Positions 1-12,447 of a stretch of DNA of 64,000 bases are shown piece after piece. Every line of letters begins with the position of its first letter. Position 1 is the stretch's first letter. The notes below the pieces were generated by a model. The model saw only the letters and a list, made by a program, of their open reading frames with translations. It was not told where the DNA came from and ran no database searches. Origin of the DNA: Torymus aiolomorphi (lineage: Eukaryota > Arthropoda > Insecta > Hymenoptera > Torymidae); the NCBI GenBank assembly GCA_036365515.1, contig CM070873.1:87937948-88001947 (forward strand), read 5' to 3'. The position numbers and the translations under genes are program-made.

Positions 1-96
1 ACTGTATCTTATAACAACTTGTATACATATGTATATATGTATTGCTAATACCCTAAATGGGGAATACGACTATAAATAAATAAAGGAAAAAAAATA

Positions 97-297
97 GTAC
101 ATTTCGACACTGGTGCGGAAGGTGATGATTTACTTCATGTGACGTTTTTCGCACGAGCGAAGCGAGTGCGAAAAGTCACATGAAGTAAATAATCAACTTC
201 CGCACTCGTTTCGAACGGTATTTTATACCACGAGAGCCGAAAAATCATACCAAAGTTGTGATTTTGAGGTTAGAGTGGTATAAAAGATTATTATATG
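97..297 (+). repeat. Interspersed palindromic repeat, copy 1
   Basis: About 200 bp with an internal imperfect palindrome around 128-197, whose two arms meet at the motif GAGCGAAGCGAG. The same unit recurs inverted at 21653-21845 and direct at 39898-40087. All three copies have an end starting near ACATTTCGACAC and an end reading GATTTTGAGGTTAGAG. No open frame is present. It is probably a non-autonomous DNA element; the class is unknown. Confidence 0.6.
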
Positions 298-461
298 GTG
301 TTCTCTTTTTTAATATACAACAAACTTGAGGAGGGATCGTCAAAACGTTGGCAAAATTAATTAATTATTTTTATAATAGTATCAATTATATTATTATTTA
401 TTCGTTTTCTCTTCATATCGTAAGAAACATTTTTTTTGTGATTAACCAAACTCCTTGAGTA

Positions 462-1600
462 ATGGGTAAAAACCCGAATATAAAAAATAAACGGTACTAC
501 AATGTAAATTATCGTATGTTTCGGCACGTTCCTTTACGTGTTGCTATGTTTCTGTACCTTTCCGTACGATTCGGTACTTTTCGGTATGTTTTGATTAAGA
601 TTCGGACATTTTATACGAAAACATACCAAAACGTACCAAATCGTATCGAATCGTTCGTAAACTTGCAGGAACGTACGGTAACGTACAGTGACATATATGT
701 AAATACGAAAATGAACGGAAAGATACTTGTATGTACCAAATGAATTATATCAATATGAAATATAATTGTACCAAAAGGCACCGGAAGGCACGAAAGGCAC
801 CGAAAGGCACCGAAAGGCACCGAAAGGCACCGAAAGGCACCGAAAGGCACCGAAAGGCACCGAAAGGCACCGAAAGGCACCGAAAGGCACCGAAAGGCAC
901 CGAAAGGCACCGAAAGGCACCGAAAGGCACCGAAAGGCACCGAAAGGCACCGAAAGGCACCGAAAGGCACCGAAAGGCACGAAAGGCACCGAAAGGCACC
1001 GAAAGGCACCGAAAGGCACCGACACGTATCGACACGTATCGACACGACCGAAACGTACCGAAACGTACCGAAACGTACTGAAATGTACCAAAACGTAAAA
1101 CAATATACAACAACATACGTGACCTTACAGAAATATACGATCACATACGTAAACGTACGGAATTGTAAATTATAATATTTTACGAAAGTTTTTATTCTAC
1201 AAAACTTTTAAAAAACAAATATTTTCAGTATATTTTAAGTTCTCATAATTTTCTTTACAACATCGTATATTCACGTACATTGACGTACATTTTCGTACGT
1301 TTTTGTACGCTGGGGTACGTTTCCGCATGTTTTGGTACGTTTCGGTCCGTTTGGTACACTTAGGCAAGGAATTTTTTAAGACGAAAAATAATTTTTCTCA
1401 GCATGTGTAAGTTTCTGTAGGTTTCTGTACGAGGATGTACCTTCGAGTACCTTGACATTCATTTCCGTACGATTCGGTACGTTTAGGTACGATCGCGTAC
1501 AAATGTCCGAATCTTAATCAAAACGTACCGAAACGTACCAAATGGTGAGAGAATTTACAATAATGTACTAAATTGTAACATAGTTGTACGATTATTATTT
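462..1600. repeat. Degenerate CGTACC-rich decamer region around a minisatellite
   Basis: Both sides of the perfect minisatellite at 771-1020 are full of diverged decamers related to CGTACCGAAA. They appear as CGTACC on one strand or GGTACG on the other, often spaced about 10 bp apart. Long open frames occur on both strands only because a 10-bp unit cycles through all three frames with no stop. I see no real gene here. Confidence 0.6.
771..1020. repeat. 10-bp minisatellite, unit GGCACCGAAA, about 24 copies
   Basis: Units are almost identical from about 785 to 1020; two shortened units (about 790 and 980) slip the phase. Translation in any frame gives the same ten-residue periodic peptide, which is a by-product of unit length and not evidence of coding. 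The homogeneity suggests recent expansion by slippage or unequal exchange. Confidence 0.9.
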
Positions 1601-1739
1601 CCATTCGGGAGAGCAAGAACTTCTTTTGACCACTTTTGATTTGGCAGATTTTTCCGTACCACTCTAGGGGTTACAAGGTAATGTGTACTTACCGACAAAT
1701 TTTAGAATGTATTTATCTTTTGCAAATAATAATAGAATT

Positions 1740-2030
1740 ACTAACAAAAAAAAGTGAGTATAGTATTTACATATACGGAGCGCCTGAAAGAGCTGTTTTT
1801 CCAAAAATCTACTAAGAATTTATTTAATTAAATAAAAGCCACAATGCCGATAAGTAGGGATCTGTATACTTCGAATTTTGCCAGTTTCAAAACGTGTTTT
1901 TCTCATGGAAATGCTGATAGAATCGCATAAAAAAAATCTGAGCATAGTATTTACATACACAGAGGGCCTGAAAGAATTGTTTTTCCAAATAAACGTTCGA
2001 ATGTTTATTAATTAAATAATGAAATTGGGT
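1740..2030. repeat. Direct repeat pair, about 180-bp spacing
   Basis: About 85 bp beginning near 1749 (GTATAGTATTTACATA) is repeated with substitutions from about 1928. Both copies end in an AATTAAATAA-type stretch. No gene is seen. The surrounding 1600-2340 is otherwise AT-rich sequence without recognisable features. Confidence 0.5.
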
Positions 2031-2342
2031 TGATTTTGAGGTTCACATCGCCTTATTTGATAATATGAGAGATATTATAGATGTTAAAGAAGAGGAGTTA
2101 ATCATCTGGAAAAAATTTTTAAACCCTAAATTATATAATTGCAAATGCAGATAATATTGTTCATTAAAGAAACACAATGTATTGAATTTTTTTAAATGTC
2201 ATACACAATGTAATATTGAATTTTTTAAAATTTTAATTTAATTTTAATGTTCAAAGGCTTGCTTGTTCCTTGAATAATTATCTAAAGATCTAACGTTGAC
2301 AAATTTTGAAATAATTAATTAACAACAAGTGCGACAGTGTAC

Positions 2343-2857
2343 TTAGGCGATGAACGCCGAGCCTGAACACTCGCAAATAAAATAATTATTAACCTCCTCT
2401 CTCTTCCTCTCGCCCTCTCTCGACAGACTTACCGTCCAAAAGGAGATTCCGCTGTTACGTCGTATACCTGGGCAAGCTATGATGTTGAAAAGGTTGGGAA
2501 GGGTGATTGCGCAAAATAAGTACTCAAACAATAATTCAAACTATTTCTCAGTTTATTCAACTATAACCCTAACTACAGTTCGCTAAGGCTCATTCATTCT
2601 CACTCTCACTCTCTATCCGCAACGCTAACTCCCTCACACTCACTCTCTCCAACTGCCAAGAAGCAACGCCGCGAGGCGAGCACGCACGTTCGCGCGACCG
2701 GAGTCGTCGCTACGCTGCTCCGCCGGTTCGTTGTTCTCTCTCTCCACCTGCCGCGCTCAACTCTCTCTCTTTACCCTGTCGTCATGCACGAGGCCACGCG
2801 TGGACTCAAGCGCAAAGCCGAAAACTGCCGCGGCGCAATTCCAGGAATCGCCGCGCA

Positions 2858-2892
<35 letters not shown>
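2343..2892. other. C/T-rich intergenic sequence left of the large transposon
   Basis: Pyrimidine-rich sequence with many CTCTCT runs, ending in a (CT)n tract that abuts the transposon end. The segment 2750-2880 is similar, in the same orientation, to 10725-10985 on the other side of the transposon; both carry AAAACTGCCGCGGCGC and CCGCGCTCAACTCTCTCT. I see no coding region. Confidence 0.5.
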
Positions 2893-2894
<2 letters not shown>

Positions 2895-4130
2895 GGCCAG
2901 TCAAATTAGCTTTTTTTCGCCTGTTTTGTGACTTAATTGTAACCCAGGTTTTTCAAACGGATTCTTGTAGGGGGGCTCATCAGGCACAATACCCCGGTGA
3001 ATGAGCCAAAAAATTTTGTCAGGAACATTTTTTAAATAACAAATTAATGAATGAAAAACCAGTTTTTTGACCACAGAAAAAAAACTATTGACTTTACAGA
3101 AAAAAGTTCTATATAAACTTTGTAGATATTAAAAGATCTACAGAACGCGACCTCAAGATTTAAATTTAGTTAATTTGTTTATCTGCAAATCGCAAAAAAT
3201 CGCGGAAAATGGCCATTTTAACGATTGTTTATAACTCCGTGAAAAAAATTGCTAGGCTCTTGATAACTTGTTAAAGTATGGTTCTTGTGGTACTTAATAA
3301 GCAGTTAAAATTTCAGCTAAAAATATTCAATAGTTTTTGCATAATTCCATTTATTTATTAGATTTTGGTCACGTTTGCGTCATTTTTCCCAAGCCGTGGG
3401 GCATCGTACGAGGATGCACAAAAGCGATTATGAAAGAGTAACATCTCTACTTTCACGAATAATGAATAACTAAGCGATTTTTTCAAATTTAATTGTTTAA
3501 AATCGCATAATAAAAAAAGTAATTTTTTTCGTTATAAATAAATGGAATTGCGACTCGAGTATTTGTCGTAGATAATCGACAATAGGTTCGTTGGAAAGCT
3601 GGCAATTTTCACGAAATTTTAAGCTGTCTCCGAACTCTCTAAGTGCTCTAGGAGCCGAGATAATTTTTTTTTTTTTTGTAAAAATCGACATGTCTTTAAT
3701 TATTAATATTAAGAAACGTGACAGGGCTAAAAAATCGAATTATTAGTTGTACTAATATAAAAAAAATATTGCGTCACATTTATAATATACATTTTTGTAT
3801 AATTTATATTATACATTTATGTATAATTTCACATTTATTGCAAAATTTCATTGTTATAAATAATCGCAAAGGTGCGTGTGAAAAATAGAGAAAGTTACAG
3901 TGTCACGTAAAAAAACTGAACATAGGAACTTCAAATCCGACGCGCTCGAAAATTTTTTGATATCTCGGTAACTAATTGACGTAAACACTTCATTTTTTTT
4001 TTAATTCGGGATAGCTCGCGAAAATATTAATATGTGGCCTACTCGATTCCCCGAAAACGTTTATTTAACATTATTAATTAACAATAATTATTTTTATTAA
4101 CTGTTTTCTTCTTTTTTCCATAAAAAATTA
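2893..4130 (+). repeat. Left terminal inverted repeat of the Academ-like element
   Basis: Matches 9775-10717 in inverse orientation, for example the block near 3890-4070 (TAACTAATTGACGTAAACAC) against 9840-9990. It includes about 170 bp (roughly 2950-3120) missing from the right arm. A poly-T run and a small minus-strand open frame at 3497-3691 are inside the repeat and are not taken as a gene. Confidence 0.8.
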
Positions 4131-4204
4131 ATTAATTAATTATAAATATGTTATTGGGTAGGGTTTTTTAATTTATTAAATAATAAAAAATAATATATTC
4201 ACTT

Positions 4205-7200
4205 TTATAAAAATTTTGTTGAACATTTGATTACGATTTGTATCGGTACTTTTCGTTTCTTATATCGTGACACATACACATCTGTGTGTGTTTCGTTATC
4301 ATCATCATCATCATCTTCTTCTTCTTCTTCTTCTTCTTCTTCTTCTTCTTCTTCTTCTTCTTCTGGTTCTTCGTCTTCTTCTTCATTATTAGCGTCTGGC
4401 ACATTTGCCATCGGCATTTGAATAAGACTTTCGATTAACTCTTCTTCCTCATCATCGTTAATAGCCATGTCTGTAATGTGTTCTATTACCATTTGTTCGA
4501 TATTTGTACAATTTTCACCATGACATGATGAGCAGATTTACGAGCATCGTAGCCCATGCTTTCTACAGCTACATGTTTTTCTTTTGCATCCGGTCTCACA
4601 CCTACAACTGATTTTACAGAGTAATTCATCTGGAATAAGCGGTTCCAGCGTGTGAATTGGATAGATCACATTTTCTCGCTCTTTCCAACCCCACGCTGTT
4701 GGATCCCTTTTGTAACCAAGCCACTGTTGCAGTTGTAGGTATGTTCTGTACGCGTGTTGCTTCGTTGCACCTTCAGTCGGTGGCAAATTTTCTAATTTTA
4801 AGGAACCTTTTAAGGCAGACTTTTGAAAATTTAAAAACCGCTGCTCATGTAGACTCTTTTTGTCCTTCTTACTGCTGTGCATACGACTAACAATATCATT
4901 TGCATTAGCAGCTAAAACATCAGGACTCACGTTTGGATTATAAAAAGCAAGTGCTTTTTGCTGTAGGACGACATCATTGAGAAACGTTTTTATAATTTTG
5001 TTTTTTCCTTGTTTGAAAAAACAAGACGTCGTATCACATCCTGTGAAAGCATGCATAAAACCTACCAGCTTTTTCACTTCAGGGTATTTAAAACTTTGAC
5101 TGTCATATATGCAATCATTTATATTTCCTTTACCGGATTTTAAGAAATAAATGGTATTAAGAGGTGTGTGCTGCGTTAAAATTACAAGTAAGTCGATGTC
5201 CTCTCCAATGATCCAGGTTGTACCGCCTACGCTGCATTTTTCAGCAGTACTGACAATAAGAAAATTGGCATCTTCTTCCGCTACGATAGCGCTACATTTT
5301 TGTTCTTGAAAATCTTTGCATAATAATTCGATCAACCTTTTTTTATTTTTATTTCGGCTTAAAAATTTATCTTGCGAAATTGTTATTATAGAATTTCTAT
5401 TAAATTCTATTTCTCGTCCTAAATTTTTATTTTCTCTCCGTGACCTCTCGGCTGGTTTGGTACTTTTAAAATTGATTCCCTCTGGATATCCATCGAAAAC
5501 CATGGTGGAATTTTTGCTATAGTTGTGTACTGTGTAATCAATATATTGCTTAATAATAAAATCAATCGATTTATTAGCATCCCAGCGCACTTTATGCAAA
5601 AGAAAACCCCCATCAACCACATAAAAATCGTTTGGACCACGAGATACACCGGTAATCTTAGAAAAATTATCATAGAATGATGACTTTCGTCCCTTCCGCA
5701 TTCCGCCCTCGTCAAAAAGAGAAAGTGGATAAGGAGCAAGCTCATATTCTAAAAACTTTAACATGTCTGTTTTATTTTCAATATTTAATGATATTCTCTG
5801 AAATATAAGTGTTGGGTCAATTGTTACGACTTCATTGTTTACTTTCACTGAAGAATTTACTGCCTTCAATGATAGGACTTTGTCCTTTCTTTGAAATTTG
5901 ACCGAACCAAAATTACCACCAATAATTCTTTTCATTGAAGACAAACCTACTTCTAGTGCTTCGTAACAATTGATTTTGTTATCACCTATTATGCCAGTGC
6001 TGATAGATATTATATTATCGGTCACGGGAAACGGGTTATAGTTTTGGAAAAATTCAATCAACTTTTTGGAGTCCTGTAAATCTCTCGTGATGCGTGAATT
6101 ACTTGCGTCTATGTGTTGATCAGAAGTAGCGTACGTGGTATTACAAAATTGCTCCATAGCATCCGTCACTTCAATTAAAACAATATTTGATAGAATCCAT
6201 TTACATAAAGTGCTATCAGTTATTCCACGTCCATGAGTCAATCCACCGCTCACTTTCATCGGTCTCATTAGCATTTGTTCAATTATCATGTCCGACCACG
6301 TACCAGATTGGTATTTCTCAATTCGCCTTATGGTAAAATAACCTGCACGACTAAATTTGTCATATTCCATGACATCCATTATATTTTCAAGATTACGCAT
6401 ATCTTGTAAATATAAATGGCTGCTTTTAGCATACAGATTATGGCCACTAGCATGAAAATAAGGCAGCATTTGTTGAACACAGTTCAAATGTATTAACCAA
6501 TTTCCACTTCTTTCGGCCTGAATAAACTGCTTAGCCAGATCAACCATTTTAAAATAAAGAATCCACAATCGTGCAGTTGGGCCGTTTTCTTTTATAGATT
6601 CTAATTTGTTTAAAAACTTGTTTTTTATTTTTGTTAACTCATCACTGTGTAGTAACGTATGGAACTCCGATTGTCCTACGTGATTAAACAAATTATTTAA
6701 AACAAGTACTTCTTCGTCTGAGAGATCGATGGAAGAAAAAATAATATTTGCCAAAGCATTTTGAATTAAAATATTTCCTCGGATCGATCTCGAATAAGCA
6801 TGGCCAGCTAATGCTTTCTCTGCTGAAACTTCAGCATAAATTTCACAAAATGCGTCCTTTAAACCACTACCTTCCATTATGAAACCTATTGCGCCAAGAT
6901 ACGACATAAGCAAATGGAACCCTCCAAGCCTGACAATAACTTTGTCGATCTTTGCTTCGTTTTGAGTTCCTTTACAACACTCAACGATTTCTCTAGCCTT
7001 TTGATATAAAGATTGATCGAAAGTCACGAAAACATTTTTTTGACATTGGCTTTCGCATTTTTCATTAGCTTCCATTAAAACAGTAAAAATGGTATCGTAA
7101 TTACTTGGTGGTGCATTCACAAATGGGACGGGAATTATTTTTGAAACATGAAACGGTTTGACTTGTGTACACTGTTCCATAAAGCTATTCCAGCCACTTA

Positions 7201-8896
7201 TGTTTTCTCGCCATGTATAATTTCCGTAAAACCACAAAAAATCCGAGTTCTCTACTTGATTGTTTGGTAAAGAATTTGTTTCATTGACATCTTCAATTTT
7301 TATATTTTTAAGCCCTGTATGGATACCTCTTTGAAAAATTTTCAAAGAAACAAATCCAAAAGTGCCTATATTACTTGCCGATGGAATACGACGCAGGCGC
7401 TCGATTTTCGTAGTACTGGATATTTCGGAGGCAGGAGTTGCACACATCACTCCACCCATCGCATGGAAGCTATTTCTGCCGTCGATTGTCATGTGTTATG
7501 ATCAGCATTATCATAAATAAATTGAAAATACGATTTGCCTGAATCATAACTTTCAGGTTGATAAACTACAGAGGACTCGAAAAGTTGTGTTTTGTAATAA
7601 GAAACACATAAGCCAATATACGCAAGAGAATCAATTAGATTTTTCGAAGCATGTTTCTTATACATCATTGATGATAGACCTAGCAATATGGGGGATAAAA
7701 ATGACCGAGGTCTTACTGAATATATTATAATGTGACAAAGTGTTGTGATTCTTCTATCCTACATTTCATAAGAAGTTTCTGAACTTTTGTGGCTTTTTCG
7801 GTGGTATGTCATTATCAACGTTATCTAAAAAACAATTGGGTGCAGGATAATTAGCTGTGTCGTAATATTTTGATCTAATATCGTCCAAAATAAATTTCGC
7901 AGATGTTTCGACAATCCTTTCACGCTCCTTATCTACATCAGAATTTCTATTTTTATACCACTCCTCAGAGAGAATCTTATTTCTTACCGATGCAAAACAA
8001 ATCACCAAATCATTTTTTACTCTATAAATCGTAATTGTGTTACCAAAATATTCTAATAATCTATTTTCGATTGTATCTAGTTTAGTAAGAACTTTTCCTT
8101 GGTATTGACTTAAAATATCTTGAATTGAAAATTGACATTCGTCATCGCTACATTCGCACAAATAAGATATTATATACTCTACGGTATCGGCCGTATCTTT
8201 GCTCATCGGTCGACCAAGCTAATCAGTAAGTCTAAAAATTGAAAATTTCCTGAGACAATAATCATGGCAACGAGCGGCGCGCTCAACTAAATCTACGTTT
8301 TCTATGCGTTTTTTAATGTTTCTATATTCTTTCTGACGATTATCTTGTAAATTATGATTTTCTAATCGCGAATTGATTTTTTCCATAATAGTATTTTTGA
8401 GAGTATTGCTTGTAACATATTTAACTTTGAATCGATGAATTTTAGTCTGTTTCAACCGCTCGGCGTCATACTCATCGGACGGATTTTCTCCGCAAAAAAG
8501 ACAGTACTTACTGAAATCAAATTTTTGTAAGCTAATACTATCTCTCCTGGCAGTTTCTTTTGAAGGTGTAGCTTTTTGTTGTGCAGTCTTTATGCTTGAC
8601 TCTCTAACGTAATGGCTGTGACAATTCTTATGAATATTTATTGACTCACACTTTTGAAGCTTTTTATGCTTGTTATCTTTCCTCTTTAAGCTTGCTTCAA
8701 TCAATGTTGCTATAGCCCTTTCTTTGATATTTCGTAGCTGGTCAGGGAATATAATTTTGTCACAGAGCAAACAGATATTCTCGTCGCAAGTTTCCATCTT
8801 TTTAAAAAGCTTTATCACACACCTGCCGCAGAATGATAGCGGCCAATGCTTTATAGACTGAGTAACCTTTCTCACTAGTGGGAAAGTGGGCTCCAT
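4205..8896 (-). pseudogene. Decayed transposon protein: zinc-finger N-part, XPG/FEN-like nuclease core, CXC tail
   Basis: Reading the minus strand, pieces at 8896-8219, 8206-7766, 7686-7489, 7492-4538 and 4492-4205 follow one another as one protein. The first two are in one frame, separated by a TAG at 8219-8221. Frame changes occur at about 7730-7766 and 7489-7492. A TAA at 4538-4540 interrupts the last two, which are also in frame. The first piece has paired-cysteine finger-like motifs (CLLC, CLFC, HDYC). The 984-residue piece has an XPG/FEN-like order: VVDGGFLLHKV near residue 624, VFDGYPEG near 662, AEEDANFLIV near 734, GEDIDLLVIL near 764 and FTGCDTTSCF near 814. It ends in a CXC-like cysteine cluster. 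Beyond the TAA a further SSCHGENC motif and a Glu/Asp run (encoded by a TTC repeat) follow. The likely role in life was transposition nuclease; the copy cannot make a full protein. Confidence 0.75.
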
Positions 8897-9774
8897 CTAT
8901 CGGTGTATTTTTAATACAAATACCTTCAGTGAATTTATATGTATCAATTATTTTTTAGAATTAATGAAACTACTATATGTTACTTGAAAATTTAAAAAAA
9001 AATAGTAATATATTGTAACGATCTTAATTAATCAATAATTATATCATTTAGTTATCAGCAATAATTCCTTTACACACCCATAAAAATACTTTGTTATAGT
9101 AACTATTTTTATTTATAAGTAATTAAATATTAAATATTTACGTACAATTATTATTGGCAGATATTAAGAATTATCACTTATGAAATTTTCTTGATCTATT
9201 TCTTAAGAATGAATTGTGCATGAGTAATTAACGATACGTGAGTGTAAAAATGTTCTCAAAATGAAATTAGAAAAGCTAGTGTGAAGGCACAAGAGCAGGG
9301 ATTTATAAATAAATAATTATAATGCTTTTTTGTATGTTAGTACAACTACCAAAGGTTTGATATATCCAGTGCGTAAATCTCAGTCAGTAAACATCTGTAA
9401 AATGTATCTCTTGCAGTTGTAATTTGATATTGAAACCGATCCGAATTGTCGATGAAAAAACTACCTACATAACTTTAATACAGAAATTATTGTGATTTTA
9501 CGTAATTACACTATAAGTCAGAAGAACATGTATGCACTTACAAGTGTTCACTAATTGAAATTTGCAACTAAATCTTTGTGCCAGTTGCAGTATTTCAAAC
9601 AAAGTACTTGTACTGTTGTAGCTGATGCATGGCGTTATTCTGAACACATAAAAGCGCGGCAGATTTCGAATCTATTCACACACACATACACTCACATACA
9701 CAGAATTATATAAAAATATGTTTAATTTATTAATAATATGTACCATTGCATCAAATTAAATATAGTTAATTATT

Positions 9775-10717
9775 TATTTATGAAAAAAGAAGAAAAAAGT
9801 TAATGAAAATAATTATTGTTAATTAATAATGTTAAATAAAAGTTTTCGGGGAAACGAGTAGGCCACATATTAATATTTTCGCGAGCTATCCCAAATTAAA
9901 AAAAAATGAAGTGTTTACGTCAATTAGTTACCGAAGTTCCTATGTTCAGTTTTTTTGCGTGACACTGTAACTTTCTCTATTTTTCACACGCATCTTTGCG
10001 ATTATTTATAACAATGAAATTTTGCAATAAATGTGACGCAATATTTTTGTTATGTTAGTACAACTACTAATTCGATTTTTCAGCCCTGTCACGTTTCTTA
10101 ATATTAATAATTAAAGACATGTCGATTTAAAAAAAAAAAGTTATCTCGTTTCCTAGAGCACTTAGAGAGTTCGGAGGTAGTTTAAAATTTGGGGAAAAAT
10201 GCCAGCTTTCCAACAAACCTACTGTCGATTATCTATGATAAATACTAAATGACTTTTTTTTATTATGCGATTTTAAACAATTAAATTTGAAAAAATCGCT
10301 TAGTTATTCATTATTCGTGAAAGTAGAGATGTTACTCTTTCATAATCGCTTTTGTGCATCCTCGTACGATGCCCCACGACTTGGGAAAAATGACGCAAAC
10401 ATGACCAAAATCTAATAAATAAATGGAATTATGCAAAAACTATTGAATATTTTTAGCTGAAATTTTAACTGCTTATTAAGTACCACAAGAACCATGTTTT
10501 AACAAGATATCAAGAGCCTAGCAATTTTTTTCACGGAGTTATAAACAATCGTTAAAATGGCCATTTTCAGCGGTTTTTTGCGATTTGCAGATAAACAAAT
10601 TAACTAAATTGAAATCTTGAGGTCGCGTTCTGTAGAGCTTTTTAATATCTACAAAGTTTCCCTTTGAAAATCCTGGGTTACAATTAAGTTGCAGAAAAAA
10701 CTAATTTGACTGGCCTA
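9775..10717 (-). repeat. Right terminal inverted repeat of the Academ-like element
   Basis: Inverse copy of the left arm, ending in TTTGACTGGCCTA. It is shorter than the left arm because of an internal deletion between about 10655 and 10670. Confidence 0.8.
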
Positions 10718-10868
10718 CTACACTGTCGTCGAGTACGAGGCCGCGCGACATTCACGCGAAAGCCAAAACTGCCGCGGCGCGATTCCGAGAATCGCCACGC
10801 GTACTGATCTCTCTCCACGCAATCGCCGCGCACAAGGCCTCTCGCGACGCGACACGCCGTCACCCTCG

Positions 10869-10957
<89 letters not shown>

Positions 10958-11640
10958 ACTTAGCCGCGCTCAACTCTCTCTCTCACTCTCGTCCTCAACG
11001 CGTAAGCGATCTCCGCTCGCGCACTATTTCGCCAAACACACACCTTGTGCCGTCTCCCTGGAACAGCTACAGTCGTCGCCGCGATGTCTCCTCGCCATTG
11101 ACCGGGCCCTCGAAGGCTCCTCCGCGCGTTCTCCCTGTACGCGCTCTCTCTCTCTCTTCTTCTTACTCACGCGTCACTGTTCTCTACTCGTTCCTCCTCT
11201 CGTTCTCTCTTTTTCCATCGTAATGCTCCTCCTTCGCTTTTACTCGCTCAAACCTTCTCCCTGATAAAATACTCTCTCTCTCTACTTCTCTCTTCCTTTT
11301 TAACGTACTCTCTGCATCCGCTTACTCCGAACTGACGTTTTTCGCGACGCGTCGGCAACTCTTTTCCAACAACTCTCGTCACCGTAGCAACCGCTGCCTG
11401 CCTGCTCGATGCTACCCGCGAGGTGCTGCCCGCGAGGTGCTGCCAACTCGCTCAACGCGACGGCCGCATGAGAACGCGCAAATTTCGAACGCGCTGCCCT
11501 CTCTCTCCGTCACCACTCTACTTAAATACCTACCCGTAACCATCTCATAGCAACCATAACCGCAACCACATCCAACTAAAGTCTCTCCGCTCATATACCG
11601 GGCCAAAACACATGTAACAACAAAATCATAAACGGAAAAA
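10718..11640. other. C/T-rich region with long (TC)n microsatellite
   Basis: A pure TC tract occupies about 10871-10954, followed by CTCTCT-rich and moderately CpG-containing sequence to about 11640. Minus-strand open frames here encode RERERE-type repeats and are microsatellite artefacts. No gene is supported. Confidence 0.7.
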
Positions 11641-11828
11641 GGCCCTATCAGTATTTCGGCCTAGATATCAATAATTGTCCGGCCGACACGAGTCGGGAGA
11701 GAAAAGGAAACGAGGAGTCAAAATACAACGTTACACAAGTAAAATCTAATTGTTTATAGGTTCAAGTACATTTTTTTAAATATCAATTGATTTTTCCCCT
11801 TACATTGATTACTTAGTTCACAATTTTG

Positions 11829-12447
11829 AACCTAAAAAACGGATTCAAAGTAACCGATTTTAGACCAGAGGGCGCAAATATATCGGAGCTGGCGCAAAAG
11901 TACCGGAGTGGGCGCAACAGTAAATGCGTAGCGGATGTAAAAGTATAAGTTCTTCCCCTCACATTATCAGATCTTATGTAAGTTAATTAAATAGTATATT
12001 GTGTGCCAAGGGCGTAAAGTGGGCCTTCTTAGACTGACATTGAGTGTGATGGAGTTTCACACGAGAGCAATCACACGAGGTGAAAAAGCACACTTAGCCC
12101 CTGGTGCACACAATAATTTTTGTTACACATGTTTCGATTTTCCCTACAGCACTTTTGCGCCCAGCCAACTTTTACGCCCGCTACGTCTACTTTTTGCGCC
12201 CGCTCCGACACTTTTGCGACTGCTGGTCTGGCCCTGGCCATATAAACGCGTACGACCGCGTTCGACTGTGTTCGATCGCGGTCAGGCGCACGCGCTCACT
12301 TCTCTCATTGGTCGTCGTAGGCGCTATGCCTGCTTTCAACCAATGGGAGAAGCGAGCACGTGCGCCTGACCGCAGTCAGACGCAGTCGTACGCGTTTATG
12401 TGGTCAGGGCCTCTAAAATCGGTTACTTTAAACCCATTTTTAGGTTC
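11829..12447. mobile_element. Non-autonomous TIR element with internal hairpin
   Basis: The ends are inverted: GAACCTAAAAAACGGATTCA at 11829 against the complement ending TTTTAGGTTC at about 12447, both followed inward by AAAGTAACCGATTTTA-type sequence. The interior has TTTGCGCCC-type motifs on one side and GGGCGCAAA on the other, and a strong GC-rich palindrome at about 12225-12410 (GCGGTCAGGCGCACGCGCTC against its inverse). Another small element is nested at 11996-12115. No transposase is present. Confidence 0.65.
11996..12115. mobile_element. Small nested hairpin element, GTGTGCCAAGGGCGTAAAG family
   Basis: Starts TATATTGTGTGCCAAGGGCG and ends with an imperfect inverse (CCCCTGGTGCACACAATA). 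Related copies are at 12741-12985 and, inverted, at 36405-36535. It carries no coding sequence. Confidence 0.55.

Larger units (their letters stand above)
2893..10717 (-). mobile_element. Long-TIR DNA transposon with XPG-like gene (Academ-like, inferred)
   Basis: The two ends are inverted copies: TAGGCCAGTCAAATTAG at 2893 matches CTAATTTGACTGGCCTA ending at 10717. Similarity continues inward to about 4130 on the left and 9775 on the right. The right arm lacks about 170 bp present in the left. Between them lies one decayed gene on the minus strand (4205-8896). The XPG/FEN-like core plus a CXC tail is a combination I recall from Academ-type transposons, so that class is an inference. A target duplication could not be resolved because the left flank is a (CT)n run. 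The internal stretch 8897-9775 shows no further gene. Confidence 0.75.

Noticed and set aside
771..1020. CRISPR-like array
   Set aside because: Units are contiguous 10-mers without spacers, in a eukaryotic genome.
611..1144. Long open frames through the decamer array on both strands
   Set aside because: A 10-bp unit without stops gives the same periodic peptide in every frame; there is no start context or conserved domain.
4227..4421. Plus-strand poly-serine frame
   Set aside because: It is the complement of the Glu-rich TTC repeat at the end of the minus-strand transposon gene.
10684..10959. RERERE-type protein
   Set aside because: Product of the (TC)n microsatellite read on the minus strand.
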